The notes under the pieces were generated by a model. It saw only the letters and a list, made by a program, of their open reading frames with translations. It did no database searches and was not told the DNA's origin. From RPQJ01 sp963754125 (GTDB lineage: Bacteria > Pseudomonadota > Gammaproteobacteria > Steroidobacterales > Steroidobacteraceae), in NCBI GenBank assembly GCA_963754125.1, contig CAVWEX010000001.1:124001-188000 (forward strand): 64,000 nucleotides of DNA. The letters are read 5' to 3'. Positions within the stretch are counted from its first letter, which is position 1; the number at the start of each line of letters is the position of its first letter. Both the position numbers and the translations under genes were made by a program. Below are positions 44,779 through 54,550 of the stretch, in pieces.

Positions 44779-44961
44779 TCATGCGCCAGCAAGCTTCTTG
44801 ATGTCTTCCTTCAGGTCGGCACGGGCCGCCTCGTGTTTGCCGGCGATCTTCTCGGCCTTGCCCTTCTCTTCCAGGCGTTCATTGCCGACGAGCTTGCCTG
44901 CGACCTCTTTAATCTTGCCTTCCGCCTCTTTCATGTGGCCTTTGACTTGTGCCTTGGTCAT
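44779..44961 (-). CDS. CsbD family protein, 60 aa
   Basis: MTKAQVKGHMKEAEGKIKEV followed by AGKLVGNERLEEKGKAEKIA and a DLKEDIKKLAGA end. This is the standard CsbD signature (vkGk.kea.Gk..gn..le.kGk..k..Gk) with length as in E. coli YjbJ. Lys/Glu-rich, soluble. Tandem with the gene at 44538-44714, 64 bases between them, likely one stress-induced unit. A GAGGGAACGCC site lies before the ATG. Confidence 0.9.
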   Translation of the reverse strand: MTKAQVKGHMKEAEGKIKEVAGKLVGNERLEEKGKAEKIAGKHEAARADLKEDIKKLAGA

Positions 44962-45284
44962 GGCGTTCCCTCGATGTTGTGTTGAGAGCGTTCAGCGAAG
45001 CGCCGAAAGGCGCTTCCGACCGCCAAGGTCAGGTTGAACGCACGACGGTACGAAGTCTGTCCGGCAGCGCACGGACTACACGCAAGTGCTTGATTCTCGC
45101 AGGCATCGCGCGCGATTTACCGCGATGGTGCGCGGTGGTCGACCTCTCGCCGACGTCAATTGACGGACCGACCGATCGATGTTCTAGTCCGGCCAACCGC
45201 TGCATGGGGATGCGCCGCCTGATGCGCACGGACGCGGTCAGTCGTCAGACCTTCGCAGAGTCGCAAGAGACCGGAGGCACGATG
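44962..45284. other. Divergent intergenic region, 323 bases
   Basis: Separates the minus-strand CsbD pair from the plus-strand haloperoxidase-type gene and should hold both promoters. No gene with a credible start is seen. A short inverted element around CGTCAATTGACG (45155-45166) is a perfect 12-base palindrome and could be a regulator site. The last bases contain GGAGG before the downstream ATG. Confidence 0.5.
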
Positions 45285-46520
45285 ATGAATCACTTCAAGA
45301 CGCATCGACCGATGGCGCTGCTGGTAGTTGTCGCCGCATTGCTCGTCGGTCGAATGGCGAACGCCGATGCAGTCACCGACTGGAACGTCAAGGCCGGCGA
45401 GATCGTTGTCGCAGCCAAGCTCGGGACGCCGCCCGCCAACCGCGTCCTGGCAATCGTACAGACGGCGGTCTACGAAGCCACTAATGCGATCACCGGGCGC
45501 TATCCAGCCAGTGGGGCACCATTCGAGACGACTCCTGACGCGTCGGTGGAGGCCGCGATCGCGGCGGCTAACCGCGTGACGCTCGCGAAGCTCGTGCCGT
45601 CGCAGCAGGCCGCAATTGATGCTGCGTATCAGGATGCGTTGGCGGTACTCACCGACGGCCCGGCGAAGTCCGCGGGCATTGCGGCAGGAGATAAGGCAGC
45701 GTTGGCGGTCCTGGCGCTGCGCGCTGAAGACGGCTTCGCAACGGTTGAGACGTACCGGCCTCACACGACCCCAGGGTTCTACGTGCCGACGGTCATACCG
45801 GTGTTCTCCCAGTGGCCACAGCGTAAGACCTGGCTGATGACGAGCCCCGCCCAGTTCCGTCCCGTCCCGCCGCCCACGCTGGCGAGTGCGGTATGGGCGC
45901 GTGAGTACAACGAGATCAAGGAGTTCGGCGGCTCAAAAAGTGCGCGTCGCAGTGCCGAGCAGACCGAGATCGCGCGCTTCTGGGAATCCACGATGCCCAC
46001 GATCTACCACGGGCTCGTGCGCTCTGTCGCCGCCGTTCCCGGGCGGGACGAAACGCAAAACGCCCGCCTGTTCGCGGCGGTAACACAGGCCATCGACGAC
46101 GCAATGATTGCCATCTTCGACGCCAAGTACCACTACAACTTCTGGCGCCCAATCACCGCGATTCGCAATGGCGATATCGATGGCAACGATGCCACTGAAC
46201 GGGATCGTGGATGGACTCCTTTAATTGAAACGCCGATGCACCCCGAGTATCCATGCGCACACTGCATCGTCGCGAGCACGGTCGGCACGGTGCTGCAGGC
46301 GGAGATCGGTACCGGCCCGATGCCGACCTTGACGACGACCAGTGACACCGCACAGGGCGCGGCGCGGAGTTGGACGAACATCGACGACTTTGTCCGGGAG
46401 GTGGCCAACGCGCGCATCTTCGACGGAGTTCACTACCGCACCTCCACGGAGGTCGGCATCGCCATGGGCAACAAGATTGGCGCAATGGCGGTGACGAGGC
46501 ATCTGCGGCCCCCGAAATAG
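45285..46520 (+). CDS. Exported vanadium-haloperoxidase/PAP2-phosphatase-type protein
   Basis: A 411-aa protein; ATG 45285 lies 7 bases after GGAGG and opens a signal peptide (MALLVVVAALLVGRMANA). The three vanadate/phosphate site motifs are visible: KYHYNFWRP (K-x6-RP), HPEYPCAHC in place of the usual P-S-G-H, and RIFDGVHYRTSTE (R-x5-H). Catalytic histidines are thus kept while the motif-2 Ser is Cys and Gly is Ala. It may be a haloperoxidase, an acid phosphatase or an enzyme with altered activity. Family members are common in soil bacteria. Confidence 0.82.
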   Translation: MNHFKTHRPMALLVVVAALLVGRMANADAVTDWNVKAGEIVVAAKLGTPPANRVLAIVQTAVYEATNAITGRYPASGAPFETTPDASVEAAIAAANRVTLAKLVPSQQAAIDAAYQDALAVLTDGPAKSAGIAAGDKAALAVLALRAEDGFATVETYRPHTTPGFYVPTVIPVFSQWPQRKTWLMTSPAQFRPVPPPTLASAVWAREYNEIKEFGGSKSARRSAEQTEIARFWESTMPTIYHGLVRSVAAVPGRDETQNARLFAAVTQAIDDAMIAIFDAKYHYNFWRPITAIRNGDIDGNDATERDRGWTPLIETPMHPEYPCAHCIVASTVGTVLQAEIGTGPMPTLTTTSDTAQGAARSWTNIDDFVREVANARIFDGVHYRTSTEVGIAMGNKIGAMAVTRHLRPPK

Positions 46521-46648
46521 AGCAAGCAAGATGCGGCGGCGGGCCCGGAGAGATTTTGATCCGCGCCTGCGCAGCAGGGGCGCTGGCCGCGTCGTTATCG
46601 GCTACCCCGTTGGAGCCGTTGCGCTCACGCGCTGTGGCGCTGGAGACG

Positions 46649-46675
46649 AAAAGGGGCCCTGCTTTCACAGGACCC
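46649..46675 (-). terminator. Rho-independent terminator of the tRNA unit
   Basis: On the minus strand, just after the tRNA-Arg gene, GGGTCCTG and CAGGGCCC form an 8-pair stem (one G-U pair) with a 6-base loop, followed by CTTTT. The position and direction fit the end of the csrA/tRNA-Ser/tRNA-Arg transcripts. Confidence 0.75.
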
Positions 46676-46689
46676 TATTTTCTCTTTCA

Positions 46690-46766
46690 TGGCGCGCCCG
46701 GAGAGATTCGAACTCCCGACCTTCTGGTTCGTAGCCAGACACTCTATCCAACTGAGCTACGGGCGC
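46690..46766 (-). tRNA. tRNA-Arg (anticodon ACG)
   Basis: The minus strand reads a full cloverleaf: 7-pair acceptor GCGCCCG/CGGGCGC, D-arm with AGTTGGATAGA, anticodon stem TCTGG/CCAGA around the loop CTACGAA (anticodon ACG), T-arm GGGAG TTCGAAT CTCTC, discriminator G and an encoded CCA. The A at the wobble position would be changed to inosine by TadA to read CGN codons. Confidence 0.96.
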
Positions 46767-46786
46767 GTTGTCTGACGCAATTCTAC

Positions 46787-46877
46787 TGGCGGAGAGAGAG
46801 GGATTCGAACCCTCGAAGGGCTTTTGACCCTTACGCCCTTAGCAGGGGCGCGCCTTCGACCACTCGGCCATCTCTCC
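46787..46877 (-). tRNA. tRNA-Ser (anticodon GCT)
   Basis: Class II tRNA with acceptor GGAGAGA/TCTCTCC, anticodon stem CGCCC/GGGCG around CTGCTAA (anticodon GCT, reading AGC/AGU), a long variable arm (TAAGGGTCAAAAGCCCTT), T-loop TTCGAAT, discriminator G and encoded CCA. It lies 20 bases from tRNA-Arg and 107 bases from csrA, the gammaproteobacterial order. Confidence 0.96.
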
Positions 46878-46984
46878 GTTATGCAGAGAGCCGCGAAGGA
46901 TAGCGGCACCTTGCCGCCTCGTAAAGCGGCAGCACTGAATCCTCGGAATTTGACGTAAGAACCCGCCGCGGGCGGGTCGGCCGG

Positions 46985-47206
46985 TCAGGAGAACGAACCG
47001 TCGCCGTCCCCGGGTCGGGTGCTCCGGGAAGTGCCTTCCTGCTCTTCGCGCTTGATGCGCTCGTAAATCTCTTCCCGGTGCACGGCAACGTCGCGCGGCG
47101 CGTTGACACCGACGCGGACCTGGTTGCCCTTGACGCCGAGTATCGTGACGGTGACGTCGTTACCAATCATGACCGTCTCGCCCACGCGTCTGGTGAGAAT
47201 CAACAT
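46985..47206 (-). CDS. csrA: Carbon storage regulator CsrA
   Basis: A 73-aa RNA-binding translational regulator. The core MLILTRRVGETVMIGNDVTV (Arg6/Arg7 in the TRR segment) and GVNAPRDVAVHREEIYERI with the RNA-contacting VHREEI helix are nearly identical to E. coli CsrA. The ATG has AGGAG 7 bases upstream. The C-terminal tail (GTSRSTRPGDGDGSFS) is longer and polar. It binds GGA motifs near ribosome sites to control carbon storage, motility and biofilm genes. Genes alaS upstream and the two tRNAs downstream are the normal neighbours. Confidence 0.97.
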   Translation of the reverse strand: MLILTRRVGETVMIGNDVTVTILGVKGNQVRVGVNAPRDVAVHREEIYERIKREEQEGTSRSTRPGDGDGSFS

Positions 47207-47448
47207 CAGCTGCTCCTGGCCTGCGCGGCCTGCTCTCGTCGTCCAAGTCGCCCGTCTCCCCACCCGGGCGACTGGACTGTGGCAAACCGGTTGCGGACTT
47301 ATTTTTCCTCGTCCTGCCGACCGCCTGCGCCCCGCCGTCTGCCCGACATCGCCTCGGACAATCGCGTCGCGCAACGATACGCCGTGCAGCGGGAGTTGTC
47401 AGCGGAACCGATGATTTCGCTGGAGATTTCTGCCGACCGCCCAAGCCT

Positions 47449-47468
47449 CGTGGTCCAATTGGACCACG
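47449..47468. repeat. Perfect 20-base palindrome beside the alaS stop
   Basis: CGTGGTCC and GGACCACG flank a central AATT, giving a perfect dyad 2 bases after the alaS stop codon (minus strand). It could end alaS transcription as a hairpin or be a binding site in the csrA promoter region. No T-tract follows, so a strong intrinsic terminator is unlikely. Confidence 0.55.
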
Positions 47469-47470
47469 GC

Positions 47471-50103
47471 TCAGCCGCCAGCACGCTCCCGCACCCAGCC
47501 GGCCACGCTGGCGAGTGCCGCCGGCAGCTGCGAAGCGTCGGTGCCGCCGGCCTGGGCGAGGTCGGGCCGGCCGCCGCCCCGGCCGCCCACCTGCTGCGCG
47601 ACGAAGTTCACGAGTTCGCCCGCCTTCACCTTCGACGTCGCATCGGCGGTGACGCCGGCGATCAGCGTCACCTTTCCGTCGGCCCCGGCCGCGCCGAGCA
47701 CGATCACGGCGGAGCCGAGCTTGCCCTTCAACTGGTCCACGGCGTTGCGCAGTGCGGCGGCATCGGCCCCCTCGAGGCTCGTGGCCACGACCCGAAGGCC
47801 GCCGATCGACTGGGCCTCGTCGGCGAGGTCCTTGCCCCGGCCGCTCGCGAGGCGGTCCTTGAGCTGGGCGACTTCCTTCTCGAGGCGCCGGGCGCGCTCG
47901 ATGAGCTGCCGGACCTTGTCCTCGACGTCCTCGCGCGAGCCGCGCACGAGTCCGGCCACGTCGCGCAACCGATGCTCGGTGTCGGCCACGTGGTCGAAGG
48001 CGCCCTCGCCGGTCACGGCCTCGATGCGGCGCACGCCGGCCGCCACGCCGCCCTCGCTCACGATCTTGAACAGGCCGATGTCGCCGGCGCGGCCCACGTG
48101 CGTGCCGCCGCAGAGCTCGGTCGAGAACTCGCCGATGCTGAGCACGCGCACCTCGTCGTCGTACTTCTCGCCGAAGAGCGCCATGGCGCCCGCGGCCACC
48201 GCCTCGTCGAACTTCATCAGGCGCGTCTCGGCGGCCGCGTTGGCGCGGATCTCGGCATTGACGAGCCGCTCGATCTCGGCGAGCTCCTCGGGCTCACCGC
48301 CGAGTAGTGCGAGAAATCGAAGCGCAGCCGCTCGGGCGCCACGAGCGAGCCCTTCTGCGTCACGTGGGTGCCGAGCACCTTGCGCAGCGCGGCGTGCAGC
48401 AGGTGCGTCGCCGAGTGATTGAGCCGCGTGGCCTGGCGGAGCGAGTGGTCCACCGCGGCCTCGACCGCATCACCGACCCGCAGCACACCGGACCCGAGCC
48501 GGCCGACGTGCACGTGGGCCTTGCCGAGCTTGCGCGTATCGGCGACGTCGAAGCGCGCCTCGCCCGCCGTGAGCACCCCGCGGTCGCCGACCTGGCCGCC
48601 GCTCTCGGCATAGAACGGCGTGGCGTCGAGCACCACCTGCCCCTCCTCGCCGGCACGGAGCTCCTCGACGCGCTCGGCGCCGCGGATGAGCGCAACGACG
48701 CGACCGGCCGCGCGCTCGTGTTCGTAGCCGGTGAACGCCGTCTGGCCCTCGACCGTCACGCCGGCGCGCAGGTCCACGCCGAACTTGCTCGCGGCCCGCG
48801 CGCGCGTGCGCTGCTCGTCCATCGCGGCCTCGAAGCCGGCCTCGTCGATGGTGAGACCGCGTTCGCGGGCGATGTCGCTGGTGAGGTCCACTGGGAAACC
48901 AAACGTATCGTAGAGGCGGAACACCGTCTCGCCCGGGATCTGCCCGCCGGACAGCCTCCCGATCGCCCCGTCGAGCAGCGCCATGCCCTGCGCGAGCGTC
49001 TCGGCGAAGCGCAGTTCCTCCTGCTCGAGCACCCGCTCGATGTGGCCGCGCTGGGTGCCGAGCTCGGGATAGGCCTCGCCCATCACCGCCTCGAGCGTGG
49101 CGACGAGCTTGTGGAAGAACGGCTCGCGCTGGCCGAGCATGAAGCCGTGACGGATGGCGCGGCGGATGATCCGGCGCAGCACGTAGCCGCGGCCCTCGTT
49201 CGAGGGCTGCACGCCGTCGGCGATCAGGAAGGCACTCGCGCGGATGTGGTCGGCGATGACGCGCAGCGAGCTCGAGGCGAGGTCGGTGGTGCCGGTGTGC
49301 TGCGCCGCCGCGGCGATGAGCTCGCGGAACAGGTCGATGTCGTAGTTGCTGTGCACGCCCTGCATCACGGCCGCGACGCGCTCGAGGCCCATGCCCGTGT
49401 CCACCGAGGGCTTCGGCAGCGGCGTCATCGTGCCGTCGGCCGAGCGGTCGTACTGCATGAACACGAGGTTCCAGATCTCGACGTAGCGGTCGCCGTCCTC
49501 GTTCGGCGAGCCCGGCGGACCGCCCTCGATGCCGGGGCCGTGGTCGTAGAAGAGCTCGCTGCAGGGCCCGCAGGGTCCCGTGTCGCCCATGGCCCAGAAG
49601 TTCGACTTCATGCCCATGCGCGTGAAGCGCGCCGGGTCCACGCCGATCTCCTTGAGCCAGATCTCGGCGGCGCCATCGTCCTCCTCGTAGACCGTCACCC
49701 ACAGGCGCTCCGGCGGGATGCCGAGCCGGACAGTGACGAACTCCCACGCGTAGCGGATCGCCTCGCGCTTGAAGTAGTCCCCGAAGCTGAAATTCCCGAG
49801 CATCTCGAAGAACGTGTGGTGGCGCGACGTGTAGCCCACGTTCTCGAGGTCGTTGTGCTTGCCGCCGGCCCGCACGCAGCGCTGCGAGCTCACCGCCCGG
49901 TTGTAGGGCCGACTCTCCTTGCCGAGGAACACGTCCTTGAACTGCACCATGCCGGCGTTGGTGAAGAGCAGCGTCGGGTCGTTGCCCGGCACGAGCGAAC
50001 TCGAGGGCACCACGGCGTGGCCGTGGCCGTGGAAGAAGTCGAGGAACGCGGCGCGGAGTTCCGCGCTGCTCATGTGCTTGAACGGTGGGCTTGTGGTGCT
50101 CAT
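47471..50103 (-). CDS. alaS: Alanyl-tRNA synthetase, one frameshift
   Basis: About 877 aa: a class II synthetase that charges tRNA-Ala and edits mischarged serine or glycine. Motif 1-3 regions (FTNAGMVQFKDVFLG, ENVGYTSRHHTFFEMLGNFS in parts, GMGLERVAAVMQG) and the editing-site zinc ligands HSATHLLH and CGGTHV are present. The 4-base ATGA overlap with the recX stop supports the start at 50103; MSSAELR at 50073 is the alternative. One base is missing near 48293, where SAVSP should continue as EELAEIERL. An essential gene, so assembly error is the likely cause. Confidence 0.95.
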
Positions 50104-50571
50104 GTTTCGATGTCGTCGCCCGGGCCGAGTGCGGCCCGGATGTGGTCGGCGGAAAAGCCGCGATATTGGAGGAAGCGCGCCTGTCTTGCACGCTCGCGGT
50201 AGTCGTCGGGGGGCGACAATCCGAACCGCCGTCGGCGGGTGTCCCGGGCGACGGCGGCCCAGTCCTCGCCGGCGGCCTCGAGCCCGGTCTCGATTTCGGA
50301 CTCGGGCACGCCGCGCTCGCGCAGCTCGGCGCGGATGCGCACCGGCCCGTGGCCGCGCCCGGCATGTTGCCGGATGAACTGCTCGACGAAGCGGGTCTCG
50401 CTCAGCAGCCGCTCGGCCACCAGCCCGTCGACCACGGCGCTCACCACGGTCGCCGCATAGCCGCGCCTCGCCAGGCGCCGGACGAGCTCGGTGCGGCCGA
50501 AGTCGCGGCCGGCCAGCAGCGCGAGCGCAGCGGTACGCACCGTGCGCTCGTCTGCCTCGGCCGCCGCCGTG

Positions 50572-50594
<23 letters not shown>
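50100..50594 (-). CDS. recX: RecA regulator RecX
   Basis: About 164 aa of three-helix repeats typical of RecX: TALALLAGRDFGRTELVRRL-like first repeat, GLVAERLLSETRFVEQFIRQ and the hallmark GHGPVRIRAELRERGV, ending DDYRERARQARFLQYRGFS. It modulates RecA filaments. The longest frame starts at a TTG overlapping the recA stop by 23 bases; a GTG at 50540 is a shorter option, so the start is uncertain. It overlaps alaS by 4 bases. Confidence 0.92.
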
Positions 50595-51612
<1,018 letters not shown>

Positions 51613-51742
51613 TGCGTTACTCGTGGAGCCCGTCGGGCTCGGTCGGAGGTGGTGGAATCCGGGGAGGGGCGCATTATTCCACAGGGACCCGCGCCCCGCC
51701 GGGCGATAAATTCAGGGAAATCAGCAATTTCTCGCGGGCCGA

Positions 51743-52306
51743 TCAGCCCTGCAGGGACCACGCTCCGAGAGGCCGGTAGATCGAACCCGCCCGCTCCGTC
51801 ACCGATTCGACCAGCGCGAAATCCGTCGCCGGCCAGCGAACGGGATCCACCGCGGCCACGCCCGGCGGCTGCCCGACCTTGCGTGCCAACGTGAGGTGCG
51901 CGCGGTAGGGTCGGCACTCGGGCTCGAAGCCCCGGGAGGCGAGCTCGTTGCGCAGCGACTGCACCAGCGCCGCAAGGGCCGGAGGGAGCTCGCGGGCGAC
52001 CAGGCACAGGACGCGGGGGCGTCGCCAGTACTCGAGCGCATCGAGGACGAGTTCCAGGGGCTCGCCCCGGACGGTCGCCGCCGCATCCCGCACGGCCTGC
52101 AATCGGGCTGCCGGCACCGCGCCGAGGAACTCGAGCGTGAGGTGCAGTTGATCCGGCCGCTGCGGCCGTCCCGTGCCGGGCGGCGCGAGCGCCGCGACGC
52201 GGTCCGCCAGCGCACCGCGCAGCGCTTCGGTCGGCCAGAGGGCGAAGAACAGGCGGTGGGTCTGCGCCGCGCGGTCTGGCGGGCCGGCGCCGCCCGGCGT
52301 CCTCAT
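51743..52306 (-). CDS. thpR: RNA 2',3'-cyclic phosphodiesterase ThpR (LigT)
   Basis: A 187-aa 2H-phosphoesterase. The two HxTx motifs are QLHLTLEFLG (about 54-57) and YRAHLTLARK (about 137-140), and the N-terminal RLFFALWPTEAL is typical. The enzyme opens 2',3'-cyclic phosphate RNA ends; its physiological role is unsettled. It lies 10 bases after pncC, and the gap to recA holds the recA promoter region. Confidence 0.9.
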   Translation of the reverse strand: MRTPGGAGPPDRAAQTHRLFFALWPTEALRGALADRVAALAPPGTGRPQRPDQLHLTLEFLGAVPAARLQAVRDAAATVRGEPLELVLDALEYWRRPRVLCLVARELPPALAALVQSLRNELASRGFEPECRPYRAHLTLARKVGQPPGVAAVDPVRWPATDFALVESVTERAGSIYRPLGAWSLQG

Positions 52307-52316
52307 TGAGGACTCT

Positions 52317-52814
52317 TCAATCGAGCAACCCGGCGAGCGCCCGTTGCACCGTCATGCGACGCACCCGGTCGCGATCGCCCCCGAACCGTGCCTCGACGGC
52401 GCGCACCCGCGGACTCTCGGTGCCGCGAACCGCCCAGGCCAGCCAGACCGTCCCGACGGGCCGGCCGGGCGCGCCGCCGTCCGGACCGGCGATGCCGCTG
52501 ACGGCGACGGCCACGTCGCCCCCGAGCCGCTCGAGCGCGCCGAGCGCCATTTCCCGCACCACCGCCTCGCTCACGGCCCCCGCGGCCGCCAGGGTCTCGG
52601 GACGGACCCCGAGCATCGCGACCTTGAGCTCATTGGAATAAGCCACGGCCCCGCCGCGGAACCAGCGCGAGCTGCCGGGCAGGTCGGTGCAGAGCTTGGC
52701 AATCCACCCACCGGTACAGGACTCGGCCGTCACCAGCTGCCGACCCGAGGAGAGCAGGCGCTGCGCCACCCCGGCGGCCAGGGCCTCAAGCTCGCGTTCG
52801 AGAACTGCGTTCAT
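52317..52814 (-). CDS. pncC: Nicotinamide-nucleotide amidase PncC (CinA C-terminal domain)
   Basis: 165 aa, the length of stand-alone PncC. Family motifs are TAESCTGGWIAK (about 29-40), GGAVAYSNELKVAML, GAVSEAVVREMA and VSGIAGPDGG. It deamidates nicotinamide mononucleotide in the NAD recycling route. The N-terminal MoaB-like domain of full CinA is absent. It is first in the run ending in alaS/csrA and divergent from the plus-strand tandem exported genes. Confidence 0.93.
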   Translation of the reverse strand: MNAVLERELEALAAGVAQRLLSSGRQLVTAESCTGGWIAKLCTDLPGSSRWFRGGAVAYSNELKVAMLGVRPETLAAAGAVSEAVVREMALGALERLGGDVAVAVSGIAGPDGGAPGRPVGTVWLAWAVRGTESPRVRAVEARFGGDRDRVRRMTVQRALAGLLD

Positions 52815-52897
52815 TCCCGGATTCTAGCGACCTCTGGACAGCGGCAGGGCAGTCCCCTACCGTGCCGGTCCCGACCCAGAGCTACCGGAAGGTTCCC

Positions 52898-53368
52898 ATG
52901 AAATTTGGCCCCCTGGCTGTTGCCCTCTGCGTGACCGCCCTCCCCGTCCTCGCCCCGGCCCAGGATGCCGGGCTCGCGACCGACGAGCAGGTCCTGCTCA
53001 AGCAGGTGATGACCGACCGCAAGGCTGTCTATGCCAACAACCTCAACCTCACCGAGGCCGAGAGCGCGAAGTTCTGGCCGATCTACGACGAGTACGAGGC
53101 GAAGGTCAAGAAGGTCAACGACCGCTTCCTCGCCAACCTCAATCGGTTCGTCGAGAGCTACGACACGCTGAGCGAAAGCGACGCGGCGGCGGTGCTGAAG
53201 GAGAAGATGGCGATCGAGAAGGAACGCGACGCGCTCAAGCAGCAGTACACGGGCAAGATCGCCAAGGTGCTGCCACCGAAAAAGGCGCTGCGTTACGCCC
53301 AGATCGAGACCCGCGTCGACAACATGTTGCGCCGCGACGTGTACAGCCTCATCCCGCTGGCCAACTGA
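52898..53368 (+). CDS. Periplasmic helical protein, first copy of a tandem pair
   Basis: The ATG at 52898 follows GGAAGG and a signal peptide (MKFGPLAVALCVTALPVLAPA). The mature 135 residues are almost all helix: LKQVMTDRKAVYANNLNLTE, AESAKFWPIYDEYEAKVKKV and VLPPKKALRYAQIETRVDNM. The layout (four helices, 'F-P-I-Y-x-x-Y') is like Spy/CpxP-type periplasmic chaperones, but the LTxxQ motif is missing, so I leave function open. The next gene is a duplicate about 30 bases on. Confidence 0.62.
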   Translation: MKFGPLAVALCVTALPVLAPAQDAGLATDEQVLLKQVMTDRKAVYANNLNLTEAESAKFWPIYDEYEAKVKKVNDRFLANLNRFVESYDTLSESDAAAVLKEKMAIEKERDALKQQYTGKIAKVLPPKKALRYAQIETRVDNMLRRDVYSLIPLAN

Positions 53369-53397
53369 TCCCGTCCCGACTTTACAAGGAACGACTC

Positions 53398-53871
53398 ATG
53401 AAAAAGCTATTGATCGCGGTCACCGCCCTCGCCTCGCTCGGTGTCACCGCGCAGGCGCCCGCGCAGACCGCCAACACCGTCGACGATACCCAGGTGCTGA
53501 TCAGCCAGATCCAGACCGACAAGCGGAAAGTCGTGCTGCAAACCCTCGCGCTCACCGACTCGCAGGTCGCGGCCTTCACGCCGATCTACGATCAGTACCA
53601 GGGCGAGATGAAGCTGCTGTTTGAGCGTGGCGCCGCCAACCTCGACAAGTTCGCCGCCAACTTCGGCTCGATGACCGACGATGCGGCGGGCGCGATCCTC
53701 AAGGAGCATCTCAAGATTCGCGACGAACGAAACGCCGTGATGCGCAAGTACGTAAAGAAGTTCGACAAGGTGCTGCCGACTAAGCAGGTCCTGCAGTGGG
53801 CCCAGGTCGAGAACAAGCTCAACACGCTGCTCGAAATGCAGGCGGCGATGATCATCCCGATCGCGCAGTAA
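53398..53871 (+). CDS. Periplasmic helical protein, second copy of the tandem pair
   Basis: 157 aa with signal peptide (KKLLIAVTALASLGVTAQAPA). It matches the previous protein throughout: QIQTDKRKVVLQTLALTDSQ for the first helix, AAFTPIYDQYQGEMKLLFER for the second, and VLPTKQVLQWAQVENKLNTL for the last. The pair arose by local duplication. AAGGAACGACTC before the ATG gives a good ribosome site. Likely co-expressed with the two DUF4136 lipoproteins downstream. Confidence 0.62.
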   Translation: MKKLLIAVTALASLGVTAQAPAQTANTVDDTQVLISQIQTDKRKVVLQTLALTDSQVAAFTPIYDQYQGEMKLLFERGAANLDKFAANFGSMTDDAAGAILKEHLKIRDERNAVMRKYVKKFDKVLPTKQVLQWAQVENKLNTLLEMQAAMIIPIAQ

Positions 53872-53898
53872 CGCGGCATACCGATGGAGCGCACCGCC

Positions 53899-54492
53899 AT
53901 GATGAAACTCAGGCTCTTCGCCGCCGGGGCGACTTTCCTGTTCATGGCGGGCTGCGCCAGTGGTCCCGACGTCCGCGGCGACTTCGACCCCGCCGCGGAC
54001 TTCGGTCGCTTCAAGACGTTCGGCTTCGTCGCGCAGGCGGGGACGGACACCGCCGACGCCCGGTCGATCACCACGACGATGCTGCAGAACGCAGCGACGC
54101 GCGAGATGCAGGCGCGCGGCTACGTGCGCGCCGAGAACCCGGACCTGGTGATTAATTTCCAGGGCCGGCTGGAGGAACGCGTGGACATCCAGTCAACGCC
54201 GGCGCCGTCGTTCGGCCCCACCTGGGGGTACCGGGGTTGGGCCGGGGCACCCCGGAGCGGCTGGGGCGGTACCGAGGTGACGACGCGGCGTTGGAACGTC
54301 GGCACGCTGGTCATGGACATCGTCGACCGCGAGCAGCGGCAGGTCGTCTTCCAGGGCAACCTGCAGACCACCGTCTCGAACGAGATGCTCAGGAATCGCG
54401 AGCAGTCGATCAACACGCTCGTGACGGACCTGTTCTCGGAGTTCCCGTTTGTTGCAGGTCAGTCGGCGCCGGTCACGCCGACGGGCCGTTAG
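53899..54492 (+). CDS. DUF4136 lipoprotein, first copy of a tandem pair
   Basis: A 197-aa lipoprotein (LFAAGATFLFMAGCASGPDV). The DUF4136 core is clear: FDPAADFGRFKTFGFVAQAG, MQARGYVRAENPDLVINFQG and the end VTDLFSEFPFVAGQ. A Gly/Trp-rich patch (GPTWGYRGWAGAPRSGWGGT) lies in the middle and resembles surface-exposed loops. These are outer-membrane lipoproteins of unknown job. The ATG at 53899 has GGAG about 10 bases upstream; 53884 and 53902 are alternative starts. Confidence 0.8.
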   Translation: MMKLRLFAAGATFLFMAGCASGPDVRGDFDPAADFGRFKTFGFVAQAGTDTADARSITTTMLQNAATREMQARGYVRAENPDLVINFQGRLEERVDIQSTPAPSFGPTWGYRGWAGAPRSGWGGTEVTTRRWNVGTLVMDIVDREQRQVVFQGNLQTTVSNEMLRNREQSINTLVTDLFSEFPFVAGQSAPVTPTGR

Positions 54493-54550
54493 CGGTCGCG
54501 CTGCCATGCACTGCGATCCGGATCGCCCAGCTCCCAAGGAGTCAGCAACC

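Noticed and set aside
46895..46984. Third tRNA or attachment site next to the tRNA pair
   Set aside because: No second copy of a tRNA 3' end and no cloverleaf in the remaining bases; no integrase nearby.
48307..50202. 631-codon open frame antisense to alaS
   Set aside because: Mirror frame of a highly conserved synthetase with low-complexity Arg/Ala/His content and no ribosome site.
51613..51742. LexA box in the recA promoter
   Set aside because: CTGT occurs on the minus strand near a TAATG-type -10 element but has no matching ACAG at the right distance.
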